DNA from: Roseiarcus sp963824475
Lineage (GTDB): Bacteria; Pseudomonadota; Alphaproteobacteria; Rhizobiales; Beijerinckiaceae
Direction: 5' to 3'
Assembly: GCA_963824475.1 (NCBI GenBank)
Contig: CAWGPR010000003.1
Coordinates: forward strand, 744,001 to 808,000
DNA length: 64,000 nt
Shown here: one piece after another, positions 17,975-26,458 of the stretch
Position numbering within the stretch: the first letter of the stretch is position 1
Layout: the number at the start of each line of letters is the position of its first letter
The notes under the pieces: model-generated
What the model saw: the letters and a program-made list of their open reading frames with translations, nothing else
Told to the model about the DNA's origin: nothing
The model's database searches: none
Made by a program: the position numbers and the translations under genes

Positions 17975-18873
17975 CGGTCAACGGCGTCGCCATCGACGAC
18001 ACATTCGCGGAAGCGTTCGACATGCGCGCGACTGCGATCGTCATCACGGCGCCGACGGAGCGCTGGGCGGCGCAGGCGGCCGAGACAATGACGGGCTTCG
18101 CCACCTCGGTCATCGGGTGCGGCTGCGAGGCGGGCGTCGAGAGCGTCCGGTCGCCCCAACAAACGCCGGACGGGCGCCCGGGCGTGCGCGTGCTCATGTT
18201 CGCGGTCTCGACCGCGGAGTTGCAGAAGCAACTGCAAAACCGGGTCGGGCAATGCGTGCTCACGAGCCCCGGCTCCGCCTGTTACGCGGGGATCGACGCG
18301 GGTGAGGATAAGCTCAAGCTCGGTGACGCGGTTCGTTTCTTCGGCGACGGCTGGCAGATCGCCAAGCGGCTCGGCGCTCGCCGATATTGGCGGGTGCCGG
18401 TGATGGACGGCGAGTTCGTCTGCAAATCGACCACCTATCTGACCAAGAAGGCGGTCGGCGGCGGCAATCTCATTGTCATGGGGGAGAGCCCGGCGAAGAC
18501 GCTCGCGGCGACGGAGGCGGCGGTGAAGGCGATGCGCGAGGTCGCCGACGTCATCATGCCGTTTCCGGGCGGCATAGCGCGGTCGGGGTCGAAAGTCGGC
18601 TCGAAGTACAAGGGCGCAAGCGCTTCGACCAACGACCTTTATTGCCCGACTTTGAAGGGCGCCGTCGACAGCGCTCTTACTCCCGAGATTGGCTCGGTGC
18701 TCGAAATCGTCATCGACGGCCTCACCAGCGAGGCTGTCGCCGAGGCGATGCGGGCCGGGCTCGCCGCGATCGTCGAACTGGGCGCCGAGCGGGGCGCGTT
18801 GCGCGTCGGCGCCGGCAATTACGGCGGCAAGCTCGGCCGGCATCACTATCATCTCAAGGATCTCCTCCCTTGA
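17962..18873 (+). CDS. fhcD: FhcD, formylmethanofuran:H4MPT formyltransferase
   Basis: Transfers the formyl group between H4MPT and methanofuran inside the Fhc complex. The protein is 303 residues, starting MRELTVNGVAIDDTFAEAF at 17962 (overlapping the fhcA end by 13 bases). Conserved Ftr stretches are PDGRPGVRVLMFA, NRVGQCVLTSPGSACYAG, GGGNLIVMGESPAKTLAA and GAGNYGGKLGRHHYHLKDLL. An in-frame ORF extends further upstream but is a shadow within fhcA. Confidence 0.97.
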   Translation: MRELTVNGVAIDDTFAEAFDMRATAIVITAPTERWAAQAAETMTGFATSVIGCGCEAGVESVRSPQQTPDGRPGVRVLMFAVSTAELQKQLQNRVGQCVLTSPGSACYAGIDAGEDKLKLGDAVRFFGDGWQIAKRLGARRYWRVPVMDGEFVCKSTTYLTKKAVGGGNLIVMGESPAKTLAATEAAVKAMREVADVIMPFPGGIARSGSKVGSKYKGASASTNDLYCPTLKGAVDSALTPEIGSVLEIVIDGLTSEAVAEAMRAGLAAIVELGAERGALRVGAGNYGGKLGRHHYHLKDLLP

Positions 18874-18878
18874 GCCCG

Positions 18879-19682
18879 ATGACCTTTTCGCTGCGCGCGC
18901 CGCCGGCCCAGCGGCTCGATCTGTCGGCGCTCACCCCGCAAAATCTCGTCGGCAAGACCATCGCGGAAATCGCCGCACTCGAAGTGGGAACGACGCGCGT
19001 GCGGGTCGCCGCGGGAGACGTGTTCCGCATTCGCGAGGGCGATCCCGCCGCGATCGTCATCGAAGGCGGCAGCGCGCGGTTCGATCGCGTCGGTACGGGG
19101 CTGAGCGCAGGTTCAATCCGCGTCGAAGGGGAGGTCGGCGTAGAAGCCGGCCGCCTGATGTCGGGTGGACAATTGACCATTGGCGGCGCCGCCGGCCCGT
19201 TCGCGGCTTCCGGAATGAAGGGCGGAACGCTCACAATCGGGGGCGACGCCGGCGAACGGCTCGGGGGTCCCTTGAGCGGCGAGACGGTCGGCATGAGCGG
19301 CGGCGTTTTGCATGTGCGCGGCGCCGCGGGGGAGCGTGCCGGCGACCGGCTGAGGCGGGGCGTCATTCTGATCGAGGGCCGCGCAGGCGCCTATGCCGGC
19401 AGCCGCATGATCGCGGGCACCCTGGCGATCGGCGGCGAAGCGGGCGACCTGCCTGGCTATTTGATGGGCCGCGGCACGATCCTGTTGGGGCGAGGCGCGA
19501 CTCTTTTTTCGCCGACGTTCGGCGACTGCGGCGAATATGAGCTGGTCGCGGCGCGGCTTCTGGCCGACTACGTGGCTCAAGCCAGCGCGGAGCTGGCGGG
19601 ACTGTTCCGCCGGCCGCTGCGGCGTCTGGCGGGCGATCTGGCCGCGCTCGGCAAGGGCGAGATTCTGCTCCCGCGCCCCTAA
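18879..19682 (+). CDS. fhcC: FhcC, formyltransferase/hydrolase complex subunit C
   Basis: Subunit C of about 267 residues, with the glutamate-synthase alpha-C-type beta-helix typical of FmdC/FhcC. Repeated G-G-x-L-x-I-x-G-x-A-G blocks run from about residue 85 to 210. The ATG at 18879 is listed. A TTG at 18870 is a serious alternative, because AAGGA lies 9 bases before it and TTGA would overlap the fhcD stop. Last gene of the operon; it converges on the pentapeptide-repeat gene with a 28-base gap. Confidence 0.94.
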   Translation: MTFSLRAPPAQRLDLSALTPQNLVGKTIAEIAALEVGTTRVRVAAGDVFRIREGDPAAIVIEGGSARFDRVGTGLSAGSIRVEGEVGVEAGRLMSGGQLTIGGAAGPFAASGMKGGTLTIGGDAGERLGGPLSGETVGMSGGVLHVRGAAGERAGDRLRRGVILIEGRAGAYAGSRMIAGTLAIGGEAGDLPGYLMGRGTILLGRGATLFSPTFGDCGEYELVAARLLADYVAQASAELAGLFRRPLRRLAGDLAALGKGEILLPRP

Positions 19683-19710
19683 GGCGTCGGGACAACGTCA
19701 CGCGATCGGT

Positions 19711-20496
19711 TCACTCGCGGAAGGCCCGATCGAGGTTGATCGCCTTCGTGAGATACGGAACGCTGGCCTTGTCGATGCGGGCGGAATCGACGTCCAGGCC
19801 AGACGTGTCGGCGCCTTGAAGAAGCGCGCCGCGCAGATCCGCGCCGCTGGCGTCCGCCTCGCGCAGCGTAGCCTCTGAGAGATTGGCGCCGGAGAGCTTG
19901 GCGAACCGCAAGTCCGCGCGGGCGAGATTGGCGTGCGAGAGGTCCGCGCGGCTGAGATCCGCGGATTTGAATATCGCGCGCATGAGGCCCATCGACTGGT
20001 TCTTCTCGTCGGCGCTGCAATCCGTATCTTGAAATCGGGCGCCGACGAGATGTGCGCCGGTGAGATCCGCGGTCACCCGCGCGCCGTTGAGATCGGCGCC
20101 GTCGAGACGCGCGCCCGCCATCTGCGTCGCGAACAGGCTCGCCTTGACGAGGCTGGCTCTGGTGAGATCGGCGCCAAGCGCCCAGGCCTGGTCCAGGGTC
20201 GCTCCATCGAGCTTGGCGTGCGAGAGGTTCGTGTGGTTGAGCCGCCCAGCGCGCAAGTTTGCGCCAGACAAGTCGAGGCCGGAAAGATCGAGGCCGGAAA
20301 GGCGCTTGCCGGTGAAATCGGCGCCGCGCCCGGCGGGCGCAGCCTTGACCGCCGCCTCCACTTGGGCGCGCGTCATCTCGGCCGTCGTCATGTCCGGCGA
20401 GGTGAGATCGAGGCCGCGCATGGCGTCCTGCGCATCGGCCGCGCAAATTGGCGCGATCGCGAGCGCAAGTGCGAGCCATACTTCCATCAACCGCAC
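19711..20496 (-). CDS. Secreted pentapeptide-repeat protein
   Basis: Protein of 261 residues with a signal peptide (MRLMEVWLALALAIAPICAA) and a right-handed beta-helix of A(D/N)LxX pentapeptides from about residue 55 to 245 (for example LSGLDLSGLDLSGANLRAG and SADLSRADLSHANLARADL). Exported proteins of this kind have no single function; scaffolding or binding roles are common. It stands alone, 28 bases from the convergent fhcC. Whether it belongs to C1 metabolism cannot be told from sequence. Confidence 0.85.
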   Translation of the reverse strand: MRLMEVWLALALAIAPICAADAQDAMRGLDLTSPDMTTAEMTRAQVEAAVKAAPAGRGADFTGKRLSGLDLSGLDLSGANLRAGRLNHTNLSHAKLDGATLDQAWALGADLTRASLVKASLFATQMAGARLDGADLNGARVTADLTGAHLVGARFQDTDCSADEKNQSMGLMRAIFKSADLSRADLSHANLARADLRFAKLSGANLSEATLREADASGADLRGALLQGADTSGLDVDSARIDKASVPYLTKAINLDRAFRE

Positions 20497-20563
20497 GAAC
20501 GAGCCTTCCTGTGCCCGGACTGCGACAAACTCAGCGCCACGAGCCGGCCGGCGATCGTATCGA

Positions 20564-20764
20564 TCAGATCTTCTCGTCGCCAGGGTAAGCGCAACGCCAC
20601 CGCGTCACCCGCTTTGCCGGATGCTGGTCCGACCATTGGGCGATATACGGCGGAGCCTGCATCATGCATTGCATCAGCAACTCCTGCGAAGAGAACTGAA
20701 GCCGCTGTTCATCGCATTGGCTCGGCGCAGTGAGCGCGCACACCGTGAGAATCAGCTCGATCAT
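20564..20764 (-). CDS. Small conserved hypothetical protein, 66 residues
   Basis: Short protein beginning MIELILTVCALTAPSQCDEQ, with a Cys pair and a conserved-looking end RWRCAYPGDEKI. Pattern and length resemble small exported or membrane-anchored proteins common in alphaproteobacteria, possibly with a short signal-like N-terminus. It precedes the pentapeptide-repeat gene by 67 bases in the same direction. No function known to me. Confidence 0.7.
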   Translation of the reverse strand: MIELILTVCALTAPSQCDEQRLQFSSQELLMQCMMQAPPYIAQWSDQHPAKRVTRWRCAYPGDEKI

Positions 20765-20954
20765 CGCCTACCTGTCTTCAGCCGCCCCGTCCCTCCATCC
20801 AGCGACTGTGGCATTTTCGTTGAGCCGCGGCAACATTCCGGCTTGACGCGCGCTCGGGAGGACGGTCACCCGCCGGCAAGCGGTTTGTCGCGCGCGGCGC
20901 TTGGCAAAGCGTGCGAAGTTTCGCAATGTTCCGAGGAATTCGTTTAAGCCGCAA

Positions 20955-21953
20955 ATGGCGAATGGATCGAGGAAAAGAGGCGCGCAGTTGAAGGGCGTTC
21001 AGGTCACGGCGTCGGCCCGCCTGCATCTGGGTTTTCTTGATCTCGCCGGGGATCTTGGCCGACGGTTCGGTTCGATCGGTCTCGCCATCGACGCGTTCGA
21101 GACCCGCGTTCACCTTCGCCAGGCGCCGAGCTTCGAAGTTTTGGGCGAGGAGCGCGAGCGGGGCGCGATGCTTGCGCGCCGCATCGCCGAAAGCCTTGGC
21201 CTCGATACCGGCGGGCAGCTCATCATCTCGAAGGCAATTCCCGCGCACGCCGGGCTCGGTTCCGGGACCCAGCTGGCGCTGGCGATCGCGACCGCGTTTC
21301 GCCGGTTCGCGCAATTGCCCCTTAACGCGCGAGAGGATGCCCGCCTGCTCGCTCGCGGCGCGCGTTCAGGCGTGGGCGTCGCCTTGTTCGAGCGCGGCGG
21401 CCTGGCGGTCGACGCCGGCCGGGGGCCGAACACCGACATCCCGCCGGTGGTCGCGTGGATGAACTTCCCTCGGGATTGGTGCATTCTTCTGATCCTGGAC
21501 CCGCGCGTCGAGGGCGCGCATGGCGCGGCGGAAGCGCGGGCGTTCGCCGGGCTGCCGCGTTTTCCTCCCCATGCGGCGGCCGAAATCTGCCGCCGCACGC
21601 TCATGCAAATCCTGCCTGGGGCCGCCGAAGAGGATCTCGAGGCGTTCGGCGACGGCGTCGCCAGGGTTCAAGAAATCGTCGGCGATCATTTTGCGCCGGC
21701 CCAGGGCGGCGGCCGCTTCACCAGCGCCGCCGTGGGCCGGGTCGCGGCCCGATTGAAGGCGCTTGGGGCGCGTGGAATCGGCCAGAGCTCCTGGGGGCCG
21801 ACTGGCTTCGCCTTGGCATCCGATCCCGACCATGCGCAATTCCTCGCTCGGCGCGCCGGCGCCGAGCGCGAACCGGGGGTCGAGATCAAAGTCTGCAATG
21901 CGCGCAATCGCGGCGCCGAAATCTTCGAGGAAGAAGACGTGTCAATTCCATGA
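20955..21953 (+). CDS. mptG: Beta-ribofuranosylaminobenzene 5'-phosphate synthase
   Basis: GHMP-kinase-fold enzyme that condenses p-hydroxybenzoate or p-aminobenzoate with PRPP in the first committed step of H4MPT side-chain synthesis. Core motifs are VTASARLHLGFLDLAGDLG near the N-terminus and the glycine-rich PAHAGLGSGTQLALAIATAF. The start could be ATG 20955 (332 residues) or TTG 20988 (321 residues), the latter immediately before the conserved core. It lies 16 bases upstream of mtdB, as orf4-mtdB does in M. extorquens. Confidence 0.93.
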   Translation: MANGSRKRGAQLKGVQVTASARLHLGFLDLAGDLGRRFGSIGLAIDAFETRVHLRQAPSFEVLGEERERGAMLARRIAESLGLDTGGQLIISKAIPAHAGLGSGTQLALAIATAFRRFAQLPLNAREDARLLARGARSGVGVALFERGGLAVDAGRGPNTDIPPVVAWMNFPRDWCILLILDPRVEGAHGAAEARAFAGLPRFPPHAAAEICRRTLMQILPGAAEEDLEAFGDGVARVQEIVGDHFAPAQGGGRFTSAAVGRVAARLKALGARGIGQSSWGPTGFALASDPDHAQFLARRAGAEREPGVEIKVCNARNRGAEIFEEEDVSIP

Positions 21954-21969
21954 TCGCTTGGGAGGAACA

Positions 21970-22860
21970 ATGGCCAAGAACATCCTGCACATGATCACGC
22001 CGCTGGCGCACATGAGCCCCTTCGACGTCAATATGGCGCTCGACGCCGGCTATGACGCGACGGCGTCCTACACCAATGTCTCGCTGGACGAAGTCACGGG
22101 TCTCGTCCAGGACGCGATGTTCTCACGCTCGCCGCGCGACGCGACGCGGACGGGCGTTTTCATTGGCGGCAAGGATGCGCTCGTCGCCCTCGGCATGCTC
22201 GACGCCGCCGGCAAGGCCCTTCTGAAGCCGTTCGAGATCTCGCTGTTCGCCGACCCTTCCGGCTCGTTCACCACCGCCGCCGCGATGATCGCCGTCGTCG
22301 ACGAGACGCTCAAGGAGAAGAAAGGCCGCGCGCTTCGCGGCGCCGCCGTCTCGGTCTTTGGCGCGACTGGGGTAGTGGGAACCGCGTCGGCGGTGATCGC
22401 TGCGCTTGAGGGCGCAGCCGTCACCTTGGCCGCGCGAGACGGAAGTGATCGCACGGCTCGGCACGCCGCTGAGGTCAATCGCAGGTTCGGGGTCAACCTT
22501 GCCGTCGCCGACGGCTCGACGGCTGAGGCGAAGGCCGCGATCCTCGCTGCAACCGAAGTGGTCCTGTGCGCGGCGAAAGCGGGCGTGCGCGTGATCAACG
22601 CCGCCGAGATCGCCGGCGCCGCGAAACTCATGATCGCGGCCGACGTCAACGCGGTGCCCCCGTCCGGCATCGAAGGCGTGGATGCGCACGCCAACGGCGC
22701 GCCGCTCGGCGAGCGCGGCGCGCTCGGGATTGGCGCGCTTGCGATCGGCAACGTCAAGTATCGAACCGAATCAGGGCTGTTCAAGCAGATGACCGAGAGC
22801 AAGACCCCGCTGCGCCTCGACTTCCGTCAGGCGTTCGACCTGGCGCGCACGCTGGCGTGA
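21970..22860 (+). CDS. mtdB: NAD(P)-dependent methylene-H4MPT dehydrogenase
   Basis: Oxidises methylene-H4MPT to methenyl-H4MPT. The protein is 296 residues, starting MAKNILHMITPLAHMSPFDV at 21970 after a perfect GGAGG site. The nucleotide-binding loop is VSVFGATGVVGTASA. The sequence reads cleanly without a frameshift. With fae, mch and fhcABCD the whole formaldehyde-to-formate route is encoded within 12.5 kb. Confidence 0.97.
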   Translation: MAKNILHMITPLAHMSPFDVNMALDAGYDATASYTNVSLDEVTGLVQDAMFSRSPRDATRTGVFIGGKDALVALGMLDAAGKALLKPFEISLFADPSGSFTTAAAMIAVVDETLKEKKGRALRGAAVSVFGATGVVGTASAVIAALEGAAVTLAARDGSDRTARHAAEVNRRFGVNLAVADGSTAEAKAAILAATEVVLCAAKAGVRVINAAEIAGAAKLMIAADVNAVPPSGIEGVDAHANGAPLGERGALGIGALAIGNVKYRTESGLFKQMTESKTPLRLDFRQAFDLARTLA

Positions 22861-22954
22861 GGCGCAATTGTAGCCGCGCTCGGTGAGCGCGGCGGACGCG
22901 GTCAGCGACCGCGTCTAGAGCTCCAATTCGATGGAATTGCAATCTGCTATCAAC

Positions 22955-24103
22955 TCAGGCGCCTCGGTCGAGGACGCCGACCGGCCGCACGTCGCTCGAA
23001 CCCGAGGCGCGCTCGCGACGAATTTCGATCCCGACCTCGCCCTCGATCACATCGAGCTTGCGGATATTGACGCGAATGCTGCGCACGCGCGCGTGCTGCA
23101 GCAGGACCGCAGCGACCTCTTCCGCGAGCGTCTCGATGAAATCGACATGGCCTCGTCCGACGACAAGACGGATCGCGTCGAGAATCACGTCGTAGGAGAA
23201 GATCGAGCGCATGTCCTCGGCATGCGTCCCGGCGCGCCGCACCAGAGCCTCGACCTCGAAGACGACGCGCTGACGGATGACCCGCTCGAAATCATAGGCG
23301 CCGATCGCGGCGGAGACGACAAAGTCGCGCACGAACACATGGTCGAGTTCGCCTTCCTGGTCGCGACCGCCGATGATCCCGCGAGCGAGCAACCGCCAAT
23401 CGATCTTTGGCGAAGCGTCCGGGTCCGGCCTCTCACGCGGGATCAGATCGCGGATCAGAGCGACGGCCTGCGGGTCGATCGCGCCTTGCCGATCGTGGGC
23501 GTGGCAAAGCGCGCCGCGGAATCCGAGCACGTCCGGACGCACGAGCAACAGTCGCGGAACGTCAGGCGCCTCGAGCGAGCCCGCCAAGCCGCTCATCAAG
23601 TTGAGTGCCCGGCACTGCGTGCAGAATTGGCTAAGCTCAACGACATCGAGATGCGCGATGAGGCGGCCGCGCGTCTTGTCGCGCGTGTCGAGCATCGCGC
23701 CCTTGAAGCCGAGCGCCGAGAGCTTGGGGAGGAGAGCGAAGTCGGGTTTTTCGTCGGCGAACATCATGCCGACAAGGCGGACGTCGCGCGCGAGGCCGCT
23801 CAAGGAACCGCCGAGCCGATCGAGCATCGGCGCGTCCACAGCGAGCTTGACGTAATCGACGCCCATCGCGGCCAACGCCCGCGCGCCCGCGGGCAACATT
23901 TCTTCGTCGTATGGCGGATCGCCGAGCGCCGCGCTCGTCTCGCTTCGTCTTGCGACGGCGGCGATCGCCTCGCGCGCGGTGTCGAGCGGGACGGCCCCAA
24001 GCGCGCCCCGCCGCGCGTCTTTCAGATCGACGACGTCGGCCCCAAGTTGCAGGACGACCTCGGCCTCGGCGGCGTCGGCGACACTGGCGAGCATGCGCGT
24101 CAT
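22955..24103 (-). CDS. Fusion of MfnB-like furan synthase and FolB-like dihydroneopterin aldolase
   Basis: Two-domain protein of 382 residues. The N-terminal domain (about 1-235; MTRMLASVADAAEAEVVLQL, with conserved Lys in VVDLKDARRGALGAV and in DYVKLAVD) matches 4-(hydroxymethyl)-2-furancarboxaldehyde phosphate synthase, MfnB, of methanofuran synthesis. The C-terminal domain (about 255-370; DHVFVRDFVVSAAIGAYDFE, FSYDVILDAIRLVV, HVDFIETLAEEVA) matches dihydroneopterin aldolase of pterin synthesis. One polypeptide thus serves methanofuran and pterin branches. The start is the ATG at 24103; the upstream extension is non-homologous. Confidence 0.85.
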   Translation of the reverse strand: MTRMLASVADAAEAEVVLQLGADVVDLKDARRGALGAVPLDTAREAIAAVARRSETSAALGDPPYDEEMLPAGARALAAMGVDYVKLAVDAPMLDRLGGSLSGLARDVRLVGMMFADEKPDFALLPKLSALGFKGAMLDTRDKTRGRLIAHLDVVELSQFCTQCRALNLMSGLAGSLEAPDVPRLLLVRPDVLGFRGALCHAHDRQGAIDPQAVALIRDLIPRERPDPDASPKIDWRLLARGIIGGRDQEGELDHVFVRDFVVSAAIGAYDFERVIRQRVVFEVEALVRRAGTHAEDMRSIFSYDVILDAIRLVVGRGHVDFIETLAEEVAAVLLQHARVRSIRVNIRKLDVIEGEVGIEIRRERASGSSDVRPVGVLDRGA

Positions 24104-24255
24104 CGCGTCGCGTCCCGATCCGCGCGGTCGCCGAAAGTCCCGTCGCACGGGCGTTTCCTGACGCTGAACGAGGTCAAGCGCAACGCAACCCTTGAAGTTC
24201 GGCGGCTTGATTGGCCGCAAGCGCAATCCTATCTTGCGCTCAAGAGGAAACGCAA

Positions 24256-24885
24256 ATGCATGCTGCGGTCTGCGCCGTTCTCGCGATGGCGATTGTAGCT
24301 CCACTCGCGCCGCAGGCGCTCGCTCAGCCCCGCGCGAAGATCGATCCGGATTGGCCCTGCCAGCAGATCAAGACGCCGACGTTTTCGCTCGCCTCCATTT
24401 GGGCCGGGCCTCCGCTCGATCTCGACTCTCAGACTTGGCGCAATGAAAGCGAGGTCGCGGATCTCGAGGCGAAAATGGCGCAGCGACGCGTCCCGATCGC
24501 CGAGGTGGAGGCGGCGACCGCGGATTTCAAGGCGAAGGCCGGCCCCGACGCGGACGCCAAGGTTCTGCGCGCCTTCGCCGCGGCGTTTGAGGACTTGTCG
24601 CAGCAACGCTCCCAAGTCATCGGCGGCCTCGATCGATTTGGCCGCAAGCAGAACGCGCTCGCCGACCGCATCCGGGCGGAGAACGAGGCGGTTCAAAAAA
24701 CTTCAGACCAGAAGAGTGACAGCCAGGCGGCACCGGGCGTCAGCGGTCAAGACAAGCTGGTTTGGGACCTCCGCGTCTACAGCGATCGTCATCAGACCGC
24801 GAGTTACGTTTGCGAGGTGCCGACGCTCATCGAACAGCGTATCGGGGAGATCGCGCGCGCCGTGCAGAAGGCCCTGGCTCCGTAG
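24256..24885 (+). CDS. Putative periplasmic protein of unknown function near the xox genes
   Basis: Protein of 209 residues with a signal peptide (MHAAVCAVLAMAIVAPLAPQ, cut near ALAQP). The mature start PDWPCQQIKTPTFSLASIWA looks conserved. A mostly helical, charged middle follows, and a second Cys sits in SYVCEVPTLIEQRIGEIA. The start is set at 24256, where the signal peptide begins. It converges on xoxJ (55-base gap) and diverges from the MfnB/FolB gene. I know no function; location suggests a periplasmic role near methanol oxidation. Confidence 0.72.
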   Translation: MHAAVCAVLAMAIVAPLAPQALAQPRAKIDPDWPCQQIKTPTFSLASIWAGPPLDLDSQTWRNESEVADLEAKMAQRRVPIAEVEAATADFKAKAGPDADAKVLRAFAAAFEDLSQQRSQVIGGLDRFGRKQNALADRIRAENEAVQKTSDQKSDSQAAPGVSGQDKLVWDLRVYSDRHQTASYVCEVPTLIEQRIGEIARAVQKALAP

Positions 24886-24940
24886 CAGCCGGCTTCCCGC
24901 CATGGCGTATGCGCGCGCGCCTAGGCTCGGGCCCGACGGA

Positions 24941-25831
24941 TCAGGGCGAAATCGGCTTGTCGTTCTCGTCGAGCAACGGGACGCCGTAGGAGCGCAATAT
25001 CGCTTGAATTTCGCTCTGATTCTCGGAGATCAGCTTGTTGAGGGCGCGCTTCCAATTCTGGTCGGAATGCCGCACCCCCATCACGATGCGATAGATCATG
25101 CGGGTGTCGCCCTGGTCCTTCACGAGCGGGACGACCGTGGTCGGCGTCTTCGCCTTCGTCGCGTAGTAACCCGCGATCGGACCCCAGAGCAACGCGACAT
25201 CGATGTCGCCGTGGTCCAGGTCGTCCATCATCTCATGGGTCGGCGAATCGAAGCGCGTATCGACGACCAGAGCGTAGGATTTGATGTGGCCGAGCAATCC
25301 GTTTTCGGCCAGCAAAGTCGCGGGCGGGGTGCCGGCGACGATGCCGATCTTCGCCGTTTTCAGACGCGGATCGCTGAGAGAATCGAGGCCCTTGAGAGGG
25401 CCGTCCCGTCGATATGCGGCGACGTAGCTCGTTCGATAATAGGGGCTGGTCGGCTGAACCAAGTCGTCGCCTTGAGCGATTCCCAGGACGACGTCGCAAC
25501 GATGGGCGTTGAGCGTGTTGCGGATGAAGCCCGTCGCGTCGGGATAAAAAGTATAGGCCACCGACTTGCCGAGTTTGCGCGCGAACAGTTCTGCGATCTT
25601 GTTTTCAAAGCCTTCGCCGGCCTCGTTGGAGAAAGGCAGGTCCCGCGGATCCGCGCAGGCTCGAAAGACATGCGGGTCGACGAGTTCGATCGACCCTTCC
25701 GAGCTTGCGTCGTCCTGAGCCCGGCCGACGCCCGGCCAGACCAGCCAGGCAAGGCACGCGAGCCCAAGCGCGAAAAGACTACCTTCCACCAAACGCCGTC
25801 GACCCCACACCTTTGAATCGTTAGTCATCAT
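24941..25831 (-). CDS. xoxJ: XoxJ, periplasmic binding protein of the lanthanide methanol dehydrogenase system
   Basis: Periplasmic solute-binding-fold protein of about 296 residues (type associated with quinoprotein dehydrogenases). It has a signal peptide (about SLFALGLACLAWLVWPGVG) and conserved stretches FRACADPRDLPFSNEAGEGF and DVVLGIAQGDDLVQPTSPYY. XoxJ is thought to help activate or mature XoxF. The ATG at 25831 gives a TGATG junction with the xoxG stop; the in-frame ATG at 25849 is possible. Last gene of xoxFGJ. Confidence 0.93.
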   Translation of the reverse strand: MMTNDSKVWGRRRLVEGSLFALGLACLAWLVWPGVGRAQDDASSEGSIELVDPHVFRACADPRDLPFSNEAGEGFENKIAELFARKLGKSVAYTFYPDATGFIRNTLNAHRCDVVLGIAQGDDLVQPTSPYYRTSYVAAYRRDGPLKGLDSLSDPRLKTAKIGIVAGTPPATLLAENGLLGHIKSYALVVDTRFDSPTHEMMDDLDHGDIDVALLWGPIAGYYATKAKTPTTVVPLVKDQGDTRMIYRIVMGVRHSDQNWKRALNKLISENQSEIQAILRSYGVPLLDENDKPISP

Positions 25832-26358
25832 CAATCGGGGCCCATGCATTTGTCTTCCGCAGCAGCGAAGGCTGGAGGCTTGGGAGCGTGTTTGTCGGGT
25901 CGTCCGCGCCCAACCGCTCCCGTGGAACGGGCGCGCAGATAAACATAAATGTCATTCAGGTAGCACATCACATTCTTGTTGTCCGCGAAAGCCGGCATCA
26001 CCAGGTCGTTGCCGTTCAGGAGGTCCTTTCGTCCGCTGACGACGATTCCGAAAAACTCAGCGTAGCTCATTGTCTTCAGTGAATTGGCCAGCGCCGGCGC
26101 ATAGCTCGATCCCGCGCCATCTGGGCCGTGGCAGACGATACATGCCGCATTATAGCGACGGAAGCCAGAAAAGGTGTACCAGTCGACCGTTCCGTCCGCC
26201 TCGATCTTGTAGGTCGGATCGCCGTCCTTATCGTGCCACATACCTTGGTCGTCTTGCTTGACCGCGGTCGGGTCTCCCGGCATGTCGGCGAGAGCGACGA
26301 GCGGCGCGCTCAAGGCGAGCGCGAGCCCTAGGCCGAGTACAAGTTTGGAAGTCGTCAC
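25831..26358 (-). CDS. xoxG: XoxG, cytochrome c electron acceptor of XoxF
   Basis: Periplasmic c-type cytochrome of 175 residues that takes electrons from XoxF. The start is a GTG at 26358, giving signal peptide TTSKLVLGLGLALALSAPLV. The haem site is CIVCH (Cys73, Cys76, His77), and a likely Met ligand lies in NDLVMPAF. An in-frame extension to 26550 is a shadow over the xoxF 3' end. It is separated from xoxF by about 100 bases with a strong terminator and coupled to xoxJ by one base of overlap. Confidence 0.93.
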   Translation of the reverse strand: MTTSKLVLGLGLALALSAPLVALADMPGDPTAVKQDDQGMWHDKDGDPTYKIEADGTVDWYTFSGFRRYNAACIVCHGPDGAGSSYAPALANSLKTMSYAEFFGIVVSGRKDLLNGNDLVMPAFADNKNVMCYLNDIYVYLRARSTGAVGRGRPDKHAPKPPAFAAAEDKCMGPD

Positions 26359-26393
26359 GTTTGTTTCTCTGGGTGTCGGCGGCAAACAAAAAA

Positions 26394-26430
26394 GGGTCCG
26401 GCGCGTGCTTTGCGCGCATGCGCCGGACCC
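26394..26430 (-). terminator. Intrinsic terminator or attenuator between xoxF and xoxG
   Basis: An 11-bp perfect stem (GGGTCCGGCGC / GCGCCGGACCC), with loop 26405-26419, lies between the xoxF stop and the xoxG start. In the direction of transcription (minus strand) it is followed directly by TTTTTTGTTTG. This is a textbook rho-independent terminator, so most xoxF transcripts should end here and xoxGJ should be made by read-through or from a separate promoter. Confidence 0.88.
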
Positions 26431-26458
26431 CGTTGTCCCCGTGGAGTCGGTTCGCCGC

